Assembly: GCA_022791995.1 (NCBI GenBank)
Contig: JAAWAD010000021.1
Location: 1-64,000 of the forward strand
Length of the DNA: 64,000 bases
Reading direction: 5' to 3'
Origin: Lawsonibacter sp.
GTDB lineage: Bacteria; Bacillota; Clostridia; Oscillospirales; Oscillospiraceae
This document shows positions 27,504 through 36,054 of this stretch, piece after piece. The position numbers were made by a program, and so were the translations under genes. The notes under the pieces were generated by a model. The model was given only the letters and a program-made list of their open reading frames with translations. It did no database searches and was not told the origin of the DNA. The first letter of the stretch is position 1; the number at the start of each line of letters is the position of its first letter.

Positions 27504-28538
27504 TTATGTCTCGTCCAGCTGCTGGGCCATCTCACGGAGGAACAGCCGGGTCAGCCTGAGCATATTTTCAAAATCGGCGGTGCTTCCCACGCTGGCAGGG
27601 GCGTGGAGATAGCGCACAGCGGCGGACACGGCAGCCACCCGGACGCCAGCTTTGGTGCGCTGGATAGTGCGGGCGTCGTTGCCTCCGGCGATATACTCCT
27701 TGGTCTGCCGGGGGATGCCGTTGTCCTCGGCCAGGCGGCGCAAAGTCTGGAACAGGTCCCGGTCGTAGATGGTGGAACTGTCCATATAGGAGATGACAGG
27801 TCCCTTCCCCGGGACGCACACCCGGCGGTGCTTCTCCACCCCGGGCAGGTCGGCGGCGGTAGTGGTCTCCAGCACCAGAGCGATCTCCGGCATCACAGAG
27901 AAGGCAGCCCCGAAAGCCCCTCGGGTGCCCACCTCCTCCTGGGCGGTGAAGGCGAAGACCACATCCAGGGGCAGCTCCTCCTCCAGCAGCTTGAGCATCA
28001 CAGCGCAGCCCACCCGGTCGTCAATGGCCTTGGCCTTAAACATGCCGTCTCCAAATTCCTCAGGTTGGCACACAAAGGCCCCATAGTCCCCCAGCTCCAC
28101 CAGCTGTTCGGCCGCCGCCCGGTTCTTGGCGCCGATGTCGATATAGAGAGCATCGGTCTTGGGGACCTTCTTCTCCTCTTCCCGGTCCACCAGGTGAAAG
28201 GCCTTCAGGCCGATGACCCCTGGGATCTTCTTGTCTCCGATGACCACCGGCTTGCCGATGGCTACCCGGCGGTCCACCCCGCCCACAAAGGCGAACTTCA
28301 AAAAGCCCTCGTCAGTGATATGGGTGACGATGATCCCAACCTCGTCCATGTGAGCACAGAGCATCAGCTTGTTTCCAGTAGATTTTTTACCTTTTTTGAA
28401 AGCAAGTAGGTTGCCTAAAGCATCTGCGTGGAGGTGAGTGACATGTTTCAACGCTTTCGCGGCGATATAGCGGCACACTTCGTTCTCGTTTCCCGATACA
28501 CCGCTGAGGAGGCACAATTCCTTTAATATAGTCAACAT
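27504..28538 (-). CDS. M42-family metallopeptidase (first of two)
   Basis: The 344-residue cytosolic dinuclear-zinc aminopeptidase has the M42 metal ligands in LMLCAHMDEVG, KAIDDRVGCA, TAQEEVGTRGA and ALVLETT. M42 enzymes (TET / glutamyl aminopeptidase / endoglucanase M relatives) trim peptides. I start at ATG 28536-28538 (MLTILKEL), preceded by GAGGGGG; the frame further upstream lies inside the previous gene. It overlaps the end of the other M42 gene by 7 bases. Confidence 0.9.
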   Translation of the reverse strand: MLTILKELCLLSGVSGNENEVCRYIAAKALKHVTHLHADALGNLLAFKKGKKSTGNKLMLCAHMDEVGIIVTHITDEGFLKFAFVGGVDRRVAIGKPVVIGDKKIPGVIGLKAFHLVDREEEKKVPKTDALYIDIGAKNRAAAEQLVELGDYGAFVCQPEEFGDGMFKAKAIDDRVGCAVMLKLLEEELPLDVVFAFTAQEEVGTRGAFGAAFSVMPEIALVLETTTAADLPGVEKHRRVCVPGKGPVISYMDSSTIYDRDLFQTLRRLAEDNGIPRQTKEYIAGGNDARTIQRTKAGVRVAAVSAAVRYLHAPASVGSTADFENMLRLTRLFLREMAQQLDET

Positions 28539-29578
28539 AACTCTACCCCCTCGTCCTGGGTACCGCAGTCTTCTACATAAGCAGCTAACAGCTCGGCAGT
28601 GGCCTCCAAGTCCTTTTTGCTGACTACCTCTACTGGGGTGTGCATATACCGTTCCGGGATGGACAGCACGGCAGTGGCCACCCCCTCTCGGCTGATCTGG
28701 ATTGGCCAGGCATTGGTGCCCGAGTGGCCCGCCATAACCTCGATCTGGACGGGGATCTCCTTTTGTTTTGCCAGGGCTTTCAGGCATCCTGACATGGAAG
28801 CAGCACAGTTGGGCCCCACGCCGATCACCGGACCTCCTCCCAGCTGGAAGGTCTCGTGCTTGGGGGCATCCGGGCTGTTCCCATGGGTGACATCCACCGC
28901 GACGCACATGCGGGGGGCAATCTCGTAGGCAGCGGTGACGGCCCCGGTGGAATGGGTCTCCTCTTGGGTAGAGCCCAGGACGTACAAGTCCAGGTTCAAG
29001 GGCTTGTCCTTTACGCGCTCCAGCACATCCAGCAGGACGGCAAAGCCGGCCCGGTCATCCAGGGCCTTGCCGCAGAACAGGTCCTCTCCCAGAGGCGCAC
29101 AGCCCCCTCGGTAGACGGCGGGGGTGCCGCTGGGAATACGCCGCCCTGCCTCCTCCTGAGACAGGCCCACGTCGATGCAGAGCTCCTTGATGGGCTGGGA
29201 CTTCTCCATGTCTTCCGAGTTCTGGACGTGGGGGGGCAGACAGGCCACCACCCCATAAATGGGGGGCTCGGTGAGCAGAACTACCTCCCGGTCGGGAAGC
29301 ATTCGAGGGTCCACCCCGCCCAGGGCGGCGAAGCGGAGAAAGCCCTCCTCGCGGCTGGTGACAATAAGTCCAATCTCGTCCAGGTGCGCGTCCAGCAGCA
29401 GCCGGGGAGCGTTTTCCCTTCCACAGCGTCGCACACCCACTACGCTGCCCATCCGGGTAATGATTACCTCATCTGTCAACGGTTTCAACAGCTTGGCCGC
29501 CGTCTGGACAACCGGTTCCTCAAAGCCGCTGGGCCCTGGCAGGGCGCACAACTTTTCCAATACACTTTTGTAATCCAA
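28532..29578 (-). CDS. M42-family metallopeptidase (second of two)
   Basis: The 348-residue paralogue of the downstream gene has LLLDAHLDEIGLIV, KALDDRAGFAVLL, GSTQEETHSTGAV and AVDVTHGN as M42 motifs, and MAGHSGTNAWPIQIS. I start at TTG 29576-29578 because GAGGAGG is nine bases upstream. Two different M42 subunits made by coupled translation might form a mixed complex, since TET-type M42 enzymes are dodecamers; that is inference. Confidence 0.9.
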   Translation of the reverse strand: MDYKSVLEKLCALPGPSGFEEPVVQTAAKLLKPLTDEVIITRMGSVVGVRRCGRENAPRLLLDAHLDEIGLIVTSREEGFLRFAALGGVDPRMLPDREVVLLTEPPIYGVVACLPPHVQNSEDMEKSQPIKELCIDVGLSQEEAGRRIPSGTPAVYRGGCAPLGEDLFCGKALDDRAGFAVLLDVLERVKDKPLNLDLYVLGSTQEETHSTGAVTAAYEIAPRMCVAVDVTHGNSPDAPKHETFQLGGGPVIGVGPNCAASMSGCLKALAKQKEIPVQIEVMAGHSGTNAWPIQISREGVATAVLSIPERYMHTPVEVVSKKDLEATAELLAAYVEDCGTQDEGVELC

Positions 29579-29609
29579 TGTGCAGTTCCTCCTCTTGATG
29601 TGCCCTTGT

Positions 29610-29690
29610 GGGGCGGGTGTTCCTTTCTTTGAAAAGAAAGGAACCGAAAGAAACTTTTGGCGCAAAGCTTCGCTTTGCAGATGTCAGTCA
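29610..29690. repeat. Inverted-repeat-rich intergenic element
   Basis: GTTCCTTTCTTT and AAAGAAAGGAAC form a perfect 12-bp inverted repeat around GA. Shortly after, GCAAAGC TTC GCTTTGC forms a second hairpin. A related but degraded version (TGTTCCTCCCTTTTCAAAGAAAG) occurs at about 41141-41163. It looks like a dispersed REP-like element. Confidence 0.5.
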
Positions 29691-29715
29691 TGAATTGGTC
29701 ATTCGGATCCGCCTG

Positions 29716-31101
29716 TCACAGCGCATGGACCAGCTCCTTGAAGAGCTTGCCCCGCTCCATAAAGTTCTTGAACTGGTCAAAGGCGGCGCAGGCCGGAGAC
29801 AGCACCACGATATCCCCTGTGATGGCGGTAGCTTGAGCAGCGGCCACAGCGGCGGGCAAATCGTGGGTTTCAATCAGCTCCAGTCCGCTTTCCCCATAGC
29901 CGGGGGCCTCCTCCACCGCCTTTCGGATGGCAGGGGCAGTGGCTCCGCAGAGGATCAGAGTCTTCACCTTCTTTACCACCTCTACGCCAAGCTGCGTAAA
30001 AGGAACTCCCTTGTCATATCCGCCCGCAATCAAAATGAGCTTTTGGTCAAAGGAATCCAGGCAGGCCATGGTCCGGGTGGGGCTGGTGCCGATGGAGTCA
30101 TTGTAGTATTTCACTCCGTTCAGTTCCCGCACCAGCTCAATGCGGTGCTCCACGCCGGTGAAGCGCTGGGCCACGGCCCGAACGCATTTGTCGGGGACGA
30201 TTCCGTCCACGGCGGCGATAGCAGCCATATAGTTTTCAATGTTGTGGACACCGGGAATTTGGATCATATCCAGGGGGAGTACCTCCCGGCTCCCCATCTG
30301 GTTAGTCAGCCAGATGGTATTGTCCCGCAGATAGACTCCCTCTTCCAGGGACTGCTTCCGGCTGAACAGAGCGGTTTGGACGGGGGCCTGCTTGGACAGG
30401 GACCGAGTGATGTCGTTGTCATAGTTGAAGACTGCCCGATCTCCCTCCCTCTGGTGTAGGAAGAGATTCATCTTTGCGGCGGTATATTCCTCCATTGTGT
30501 GATGGTAGTCCAGATGATTTGGAGACAAGTTGGTGAATACAGCCACATTGGGGCTGCGCTCCATCGTCATCAGCTGGAAGGAGGACAGCTCCACCACTAC
30601 CATATCCTCCGGGGACATACCCGCGACATCAGGAAGCAGAGGCCGGCCGATATTACCGCCCACATAGACGTGATACCCCGCCTCCTTCAGAAATTCGCTG
30701 ATGAGGGTGGTAGTGGTGGTTTTTCCGTCGCTTCCGGTGACACCAAGGATCTTGCAGGGACAAAGTTGGAAAAAAAGCTCCATCTCTGAGGTGAGCCGGC
30801 TCCCCCGCTCCACAGCCCTTTTCAGCTCTGGGGTGTTGGGACTCAGGCCCGGTGTACGGAAGATCAAATCAAACTTGTGAATTTTGGACAGGTACTCTGG
30901 CCCGAGCTGAAGCTTGGCACCCAGACTCTCCAGCTCGCTGGCCTGCTCCTCCACCCGCTCCCGAGGAGATTTGTCGCATACGGTAACTTTCAGCCCTGCC
31001 CGGAGGAGCATCCGAATCAGGGGTGTGTTACTCACCCCCATACCGATGACAGCAATGGATGTGCTGTGGAGGCCCTCTAAGTATTCCGAAATGGTGGACA
31101 T
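29716..31101 (-). CDS. murD: UDP-N-acetylmuramoylalanine--D-glutamate ligase
   Basis: MurD adds D-glutamate to UDP-MurNAc-Ala in peptidoglycan precursor synthesis. The 461-residue enzyme has the ATP loop GVTGSDGKTTTTT, the Mur ligase middle part with LSPNHLDYHHTMEEYTAAK, and YNDSIGTSPTRTMACL. I use ATG 31101 (MSTISEY), with AAGGAGG eight bases upstream. It stands alone with its own promoter, outside a dcw cluster. Confidence 0.96.
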   Translation of the reverse strand: MSTISEYLEGLHSTSIAVIGMGVSNTPLIRMLLRAGLKVTVCDKSPRERVEEQASELESLGAKLQLGPEYLSKIHKFDLIFRTPGLSPNTPELKRAVERGSRLTSEMELFFQLCPCKILGVTGSDGKTTTTTLISEFLKEAGYHVYVGGNIGRPLLPDVAGMSPEDMVVVELSSFQLMTMERSPNVAVFTNLSPNHLDYHHTMEEYTAAKMNLFLHQREGDRAVFNYDNDITRSLSKQAPVQTALFSRKQSLEEGVYLRDNTIWLTNQMGSREVLPLDMIQIPGVHNIENYMAAIAAVDGIVPDKCVRAVAQRFTGVEHRIELVRELNGVKYYNDSIGTSPTRTMACLDSFDQKLILIAGGYDKGVPFTQLGVEVVKKVKTLILCGATAPAIRKAVEEAPGYGESGLELIETHDLPAAVAAAQATAITGDIVVLSPACAAFDQFKNFMERGKLFKELVHAL

Positions 31102-31139
31102 AAAACGTCCTCCTTCCATTGATTTCGTTCCAGCTTTTT

Positions 31140-31168
31140 ATTTTACCATAGTTATCCTGAAAATTCAA
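31140..31168 (-). promoter_or_regulatory. Promoter of murD
   Basis: TTGAAT (31163-31168) and TAAAAT (31140-31145) are 17 bases apart on the minus strand. Confidence 0.75.
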
Positions 31169-31226
31169 TCGAAACCGTTTCTGTGGGAGACAAAGAAATG
31201 ATGTCGCTGTTTTATCAGGTTGAGGC

Positions 31227-31255
31227 TGGAAAAAACAGCTTTGTAGTGATAAAAT
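31227..31255 (+). promoter_or_regulatory. Promoter of the Crp-family gene
   Basis: TGGAAA (31227-31232) and TAAAAT (31250-31255) have a 17-base spacer. A 14-bp palindrome CTCCAAATTTGGAG (31283-31296) in the leader could be an operator. Confidence 0.5.
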
Positions 31256-31347
31256 AGTGGCGAAGAAGGAAACGAGATAAGACTCCAAATTTGGAGGGCC
31301 GAGAGGCTCTGTTGCACCGTTGAGTGAAAAGAGAAGGGGAGATAGAT

Positions 31348-31992
31348 ATGAAACCCGCCTACCTCCATGATTTAGACTTTCCCCAGGAGCTTTGGCGGCC
31401 CTTTGCAGAGAACCGGGCCCACATCCGCTGCTCCCCTGGCTTTTTGATTTACCTCCAGGGGACAGAGGCCACCTGCTTCTACTATCTGAAAGAGGGGCGT
31501 GTAAAGAGCTACATCCAGTCGGCGGAGGGGGCGGAGCGGGTTCTGCACATCTACCAGACGGGCAGTCTCTTTGGGGAGGCATCCTTCTTCGATGGTCTGC
31601 CCCGGGTATCCTCCGCAGTAGCCCTCACGCCCTGCCTTCTGGTGCCCATCGACCGGGAGTTGGTCACTCGGGAGATTGCACAGAACCCGGAGCTAGCCAT
31701 GGCAATGCTGAATTACCTGGCCAGGACCGTTCGTCTGCTGTCCCAGCAGGTGGACCAAATGGCGTTCCGCCCCGCCCGGTGGCGAGTGGCCCACTATCTT
31801 CTGACCCACAATACGAAGGGCTGCTCTGTCCGCTGTACACAGGAGGAGATCGCCGACTCTGTGTCGGTCAGCCGGATCACTGTCAGCCGTATTTTAAGCG
31901 ATTTTTCTCGGGAGGGGCTGATATCACAGGGCTACCGGGAACTGGCCTTACTGGATTTGCCCGGTCTGGAGTGCGTCTGTTCCGATATATAA
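31348..31992 (+). CDS. Crp/Fnr-family transcriptional regulator
   Basis: The 214-residue protein has an N-terminal cyclic-nucleotide-binding-like beta barrel (GFLIYLQGTEATCFYYLKEGRVKSYI; TGSLFGEASFFDGLPR), a dimer helix, and a C-terminal winged helix (CTQEEIADSVSVSRITVSRILSDFSREGLI). It lacks the N-terminal cysteine cluster of Fnr, so an oxygen-labile cluster is unlikely; the signal is unknown. ATG 31348 is preceded by AAGGGGAG. It could control itself through the leader palindrome or the divergent murD. Confidence 0.9.
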   Translation: MKPAYLHDLDFPQELWRPFAENRAHIRCSPGFLIYLQGTEATCFYYLKEGRVKSYIQSAEGAERVLHIYQTGSLFGEASFFDGLPRVSSAVALTPCLLVPIDRELVTREIAQNPELAMAMLNYLARTVRLLSQQVDQMAFRPARWRVAHYLLTHNTKGCSVRCTQEEIADSVSVSRITVSRILSDFSREGLISQGYRELALLDLPGLECVCSDI

Positions 31993-31995
31993 GAC

Positions 31996-32032
31996 GGCAT
32001 CCCCCCAGCTAAGCTGAGGGGATGCCATTTTA
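31996..32032. terminator. Terminator between the Crp-family gene and the M56-M23 gene
   Basis: GGCATCCCC pairs with GGGGATGCC, with a CAGC/GCTG inner stem, followed by ATTTT. It lies between convergent genes and mainly serves the plus strand. Confidence 0.8.
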
Positions 32033-35000
32033 TCAGGCCATCTGTGGCGCTGTATCCATGAGCCGGTGAGAGACAAACTGGAAGCTGTCCCCCACTTGCC
32101 GCAGGGTAAGGCAAAACCAGCCAGTGGCGAATTCCCCACCGTTTTGCATCGTGGAATCAAACAGAAAGCGTGAATCCGAATAGTAGTACAACCGGACAAA
32201 GCCATTTACCGTTTCACCGAAATGGAAGGCGGCCCCTTCATAATTGGTATCTCCATGGAAAATGTAGTAGGCATCGTATTCCGGGAGAAAATCCATCTGC
32301 TCCAGGCCCTTCTTCAAGGTCTGATCCAGGACCAGGCCAGTGTTTTTCCAAAAGGCGTCCTCCATCTCAGCAGCGGTGATTTTGGTGGGGTGTACACCGT
32401 ACCACTCCGTTCCAGTGAGCAGGGCGAGCTCCTCTTGCGAGACGGTATGTTGGGCAACGCCGTTGTAAAAGAGGTTAAACAGGTCGATGTCCTCCGGTCG
32501 GTCATAGAGGCAGGTCAGGAATTGGTTGTGGAAATTGAAGCGGTCACCGTTGAAAAAGCTCTCATTGAACCAGGCCAGCTCCTGCTCGGTCAGCGGGACA
32601 GAGAGTTCCCCCTGGTCCTCCCGCAGGTTTGACATGGCCCGGCTGGTGGGGGCATAGGTGAAAATGCCTGTGTGCGGGCTCTCTTGGTCGGTGTGGAAGG
32701 TATACCGTAGAAGGAGTGTCCCGTCCTTCTCCACCTGGAGCAAATCTATGCACTCGGTGGCATTGTCTGCCTCGAAGTCCATCCCCTGCCCCTGGCTTTG
32801 GAAGTAGTCTTGCACATCCGAAGGCCAGAGCGACTCCTGGTAGATCATCCGGTTCTGCTCCACATCATACAGCAGGAAATTCCCCCAGGTGTGCCCTGCG
32901 TACTGGATTTCCACCCAAGTGTGGTCCCGGTGCCAGCGCTGGGCAATCAGCTCCCCCGCCACGTCGGTGATGGTAGACTCCCCTGCGGGGCCTGAGAAGG
33001 TGATGCTCTGAACCAGTTCCTTTCCGCCCTCCTTCCTGGTGTTTAAATGGACGGTACAGGGCTTTTTGCTGTCCACACTTCCGATAGTTTCCGCCTGCGC
33101 CTGCCGCCGGACAGGCAGGTAATTCAGAGGATCAGTCCGGGCTCCGCTCTCCCGCACCTCAAAGTGGAGATGGTAGCCGGTAGCCTTACCGCTCCGGCCC
33201 ACTGTGCCGATCGGCTGTCCAGCAGAGACCGTCTCCCCCGTCTCGACGGTGCGCTCTTTTAGCTGGCCATAAACGCTGGATAGAGTGCCATGCTCTACAA
33301 CAACATAGTTGCCAAGAGTCTCATTGAAGTCGGATTCAGTTACGGTACCCTCTGCGGAGGCAAGCACCGGGGTGCCTTGGGGCAAAGGGATGTCAATCCC
33401 AGTGTGGTTATAGGCCCTTCCGGTAATGGGGTCCTTCCGGCTCCCAAACAGACTGGAGAGGACAATCTCGCTGGTATCCTCGAAGGGCCAGAGCAGCTGC
33501 GTGAAGGCGTCTGCCTCTGCGGCATAGACCAGAACTCGTCGATTCTCGCTGCCCAGGACAACATCCTCTTCCGACAGCGTTGTCAAGGTATATCCCTCTA
33601 CAGCTTCCAGGTGGAGATCGGGGGCGAAAAGAAAGGCCTGTCCGTCATATTGGATGCTGAATACATATTCCGCCACGCAGTAGACTGTGCTCTCTGGCAG
33701 AAGAGAGCCCCGTACCGCAAGAAAAGGCTGCTCAGAGGGTAGGATATAATATCGGATGATCTCCCCCGCGCTCAGACTTCCCATAGGCCCGGTGAACCAC
33801 TGTGCGTCTTGAGACAGATCACACTGGTAGGATGCGGATGGGGTCTGGATGCTGTAGCAGCAGGTCTCGGGGTCAAACACACTGGAAACAGCTTGCTCCA
33901 CATAGGCGGTGATGTCCTCTTCCCGGAGCACGGCGCTCAAGGTAAAGCCACCCTCCTCCGCGGGCTCAAACATGGAAAGCTCTTCTATATAACAGGCAGT
34001 GCCGCGGTCCCAAAGGTTGGAGACAGCCAGCTCCTTTTTGCCGTCTCCGTCGTAGTCCGCCAGGACCATTTGGGAAGGGATGATGTTCGGGGTTGCGCTG
34101 GTGCGGACCTCACGCCCCGTTTGGGCGTCGTTTTGGTTGTAGAGGAAGAGATCAAAATGCTCCCTACTCCGTAAAAGTGCGCCGCACAGGTTCCCTTGTT
34201 TCCCAAGATAAAGCCCGTAGAGGGTGATATCCTCCTTCGGCAGGTCGCCAAGGACAAAAAAGGGTGTATCATTTGGATCTAGGTCATCGTCGGGAACCAA
34301 TTCTCCGATTGAGTTGTACTTAGGCTGCGGCAGGGTCAGTTCCACCCAGGAGGCACCTCCGTCGCGGGTGAGGAGAACGGCTCTGCGCCCGTCCCTGCTT
34401 GCTGTTGCGATGCCGGTGCCGGCGTCAAAAATAGAGTCCTCCACCTGCCATCCCTGGGCGATCAGAGTGGAGAGGGCAGGCTTCCGTCCGCCTCCCCACT
34501 GGAGCGCGTAGGAGCCCAGCACCGCTGACACGAGCAGCACCAGAACTGCTGCCATGGTGGTCAAGTACTTCGCCTGCTTGGTGTTCAAAATTGGCTTCAT
34601 AATTCCATTCAGTCTCTCTTTCAAGTTCTGTTTCTGGCTCCAGAGGGGGATAAAAAATCCGCTGGAGCCAGGGACCTGCCGGGCGGCGGCCCGCAGCAAC
34701 ATTTTTCCGTAGCCGGCCCGTTCGTCCAGAGAGAAGCTTTGCACTGCCGTCTGGTCACAGGAGAGCTCGCAGTCCCGCTCCGCCATCCGCACCAGGAACC
34801 AGACGGCTGGATTGAACCAATGGAGACAGGCTGCCCCCATCAAGATCCACTTGTACAGCAGGTCGTGCCGCCGCCAGTGGACCAGCTCATGCCGCAGAGC
34901 ATAGCCCAGCTCAGGGCCCTCCAGTGTCTCGGCAGGGAGATAGACCGTGGACCGAAGCAGGCCCACCAACACCGGGGTCTGTGTCCCAACGGAGCGGCGC

Positions 35001-35563
35001 AGCAGAATCTGGGAAGGATTTTCCCCTGTCAGCTCTTGGAACAGAGCGTTTTCTTCAGGATAGACAGTCTGCTCCCCCTGCCGGAGCCTGCGGTAGAGCA
35101 ACAGATAGCCAGACAGGTGCCAGCCCAGGGCACCCAGTGCGCCCAGGCCCCAGATGGCCGTCAACAGGATGGGAAGCGGAATTTCCATAGTGCGCTGCTT
35201 CGGTGCAGCGGGAGCAGGAATATTCACCTCCTGCGGGGCCAGAACGGTAGGTAAGTCCTCCTCCGGGGGTGGGAATGAGAGGACCGGTTCCAGCTCTGCT
35301 GGACGCTCTGACTGAACAGGAGAAACACTTGTCACATATTCCGGCGCAGTTGGTTTTTGAAAGTCATAGGTGAGCAGACGGTTGGTCAGGCTCCACTCTG
35401 CCCCGAACGGGCAGAGAAAGCGCACCACCGCTGCCAACCATAAGTAGTAAAGGAACACCCGAGGCACCCGCCCTGCTAGCACGCGGTGAATTCCTGCGGT
35501 CAGCAGGGTCACCGCCCCGCCGGACAGGGACAGGGAAACCAACAGAAGCAGGAATTTATCCAT
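32033..35563 (-). CDS. M56 (BlaR1-type) sensor peptidase fused to an M23 endopeptidase
   Basis: The 1176-residue protein starts with a BlaR1/MecR1-like M56 membrane domain: helices at about 1-20, 35-52, 128-156, 235-260 and 332-355, with the zinc motif HELVHWRRH (H225, E226, H229). Outside the membrane come a BNR/FG-GAP-like part (DGGASW near 401; DYDGDGKKEL near 503) and an M23/LytM domain (about 705-820; NHTGIDIP with H720, YHLHF with H798 and H800). About 350 residues with no known domain close the protein. It overlaps the upstream BlaI-type gene by 8 bases. It probably senses wall stress and cuts the repressor. It may also act on the wall itself. Confidence 0.9.
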   Translation of the reverse strand: MDKFLLLLVSLSLSGGAVTLLTAGIHRVLAGRVPRVFLYYLWLAAVVRFLCPFGAEWSLTNRLLTYDFQKPTAPEYVTSVSPVQSERPAELEPVLSFPPPEEDLPTVLAPQEVNIPAPAAPKQRTMEIPLPILLTAIWGLGALGALGWHLSGYLLLYRRLRQGEQTVYPEENALFQELTGENPSQILLRRSVGTQTPVLVGLLRSTVYLPAETLEGPELGYALRHELVHWRRHDLLYKWILMGAACLHWFNPAVWFLVRMAERDCELSCDQTAVQSFSLDERAGYGKMLLRAAARQVPGSSGFFIPLWSQKQNLKERLNGIMKPILNTKQAKYLTTMAAVLVLLVSAVLGSYALQWGGGRKPALSTLIAQGWQVEDSIFDAGTGIATASRDGRRAVLLTRDGGASWVELTLPQPKYNSIGELVPDDDLDPNDTPFFVLGDLPKEDITLYGLYLGKQGNLCGALLRSREHFDLFLYNQNDAQTGREVRTSATPNIIPSQMVLADYDGDGKKELAVSNLWDRGTACYIEELSMFEPAEEGGFTLSAVLREEDITAYVEQAVSSVFDPETCCYSIQTPSASYQCDLSQDAQWFTGPMGSLSAGEIIRYYILPSEQPFLAVRGSLLPESTVYCVAEYVFSIQYDGQAFLFAPDLHLEAVEGYTLTTLSEEDVVLGSENRRVLVYAAEADAFTQLLWPFEDTSEIVLSSLFGSRKDPITGRAYNHTGIDIPLPQGTPVLASAEGTVTESDFNETLGNYVVVEHGTLSSVYGQLKERTVETGETVSAGQPIGTVGRSGKATGYHLHFEVRESGARTDPLNYLPVRRQAQAETIGSVDSKKPCTVHLNTRKEGGKELVQSITFSGPAGESTITDVAGELIAQRWHRDHTWVEIQYAGHTWGNFLLYDVEQNRMIYQESLWPSDVQDYFQSQGQGMDFEADNATECIDLLQVEKDGTLLLRYTFHTDQESPHTGIFTYAPTSRAMSNLREDQGELSVPLTEQELAWFNESFFNGDRFNFHNQFLTCLYDRPEDIDLFNLFYNGVAQHTVSQEELALLTGTEWYGVHPTKITAAEMEDAFWKNTGLVLDQTLKKGLEQMDFLPEYDAYYIFHGDTNYEGAAFHFGETVNGFVRLYYYSDSRFLFDSTMQNGGEFATGWFCLTLRQVGDSFQFVSHRLMDTAPQMA

Positions 35564-35939
35564 GGCGGTCCTCCGGTTCCAGGATAGCCCGCAGTTCCTC
35601 CAAGTCCTGAAGCGTCAGCTGATCGGCTCGCACCAACGAGGCCACCAGCTCCTTCGCACTCCCCTGGTACACGCGCTGGATCAGGGAGCGGGTGGACCAG
35701 GCTTGATATGCCTCCCGGGACAGCAATGGCCAATAGTAGAACACCCCCCGCTTCTCTGCTGTCACAACGCCCTTCTCGCACAGACGGCGGAGAAGCGTTT
35801 TGATGGTGGAGCCGTCCCAGCCCCGCTCCTCTTCCAGCCTGGTTCGGACAGCGGAGACAGGTAAGGGCTCCCCTGCCTGCCACAGGACCTCCAGCACCTC
35901 CAGCTCTGAACCCGATATTTTGGATGCTAACTCCTTCAT
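35556..35939 (-). CDS. BlaI/MecI/CopY-family repressor
   Basis: The 127-residue winged-helix repressor begins MKELASKISGSELEVLEVLWQAGEPLPVSAVRTRL and has the recognition region WDGSTIKTLLRRLCEKGVV. Family members dimerise on TACA-N2-TGTA operators and are cut by their M56 partner, encoded next with an 8-base overlap. I start at ATG 35937-35939 after GGAGG. Two matching operators lie upstream, so the pair is likely self-repressed. Confidence 0.93.
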   Translation of the reverse strand: MKELASKISGSELEVLEVLWQAGEPLPVSAVRTRLEEERGWDGSTIKTLLRRLCEKGVVTAEKRGVFYYWPLLSREAYQAWSTRSLIQRVYQGSAKELVASLVRADQLTLQDLEELRAILEPEDRHG

Positions 35940-35974
35940 GATAATCCAGCCTCCTCCATAGACGCTTTGATAAA

Positions 35975-36026
35975 GTTTACAGCTGTAACCCACCTATAGG
36001 TTACAGCTGTAAACTTGTTTTGTCAA
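35975..36026 (-). promoter_or_regulatory. Twin BlaI-type operators over the promoter
   Basis: TACAGCTGTA occurs at 35978-35987 and 36002-36011, centres 24 bases apart, inside a perfect 16-bp inverted repeat (GTTTACAGCTGTAACC, 8-base gap, mirror). TTGACA (36021-36026) with TAACCT (35998-36003) 17 bases downstream forms a candidate promoter whose -10 touches the inner operator. Confidence 0.85.
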
Positions 36027-36054
36027 GCCCTATTTTAAAAATAGCCCAAAAATT

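Noticed and set aside
28536..28907. A longer M42 protein starting at 28907.
   Set aside because: The extra part lies inside the upstream M42 gene in another frame, while ATG 28538 has a ribosome site and begins the conserved domain.
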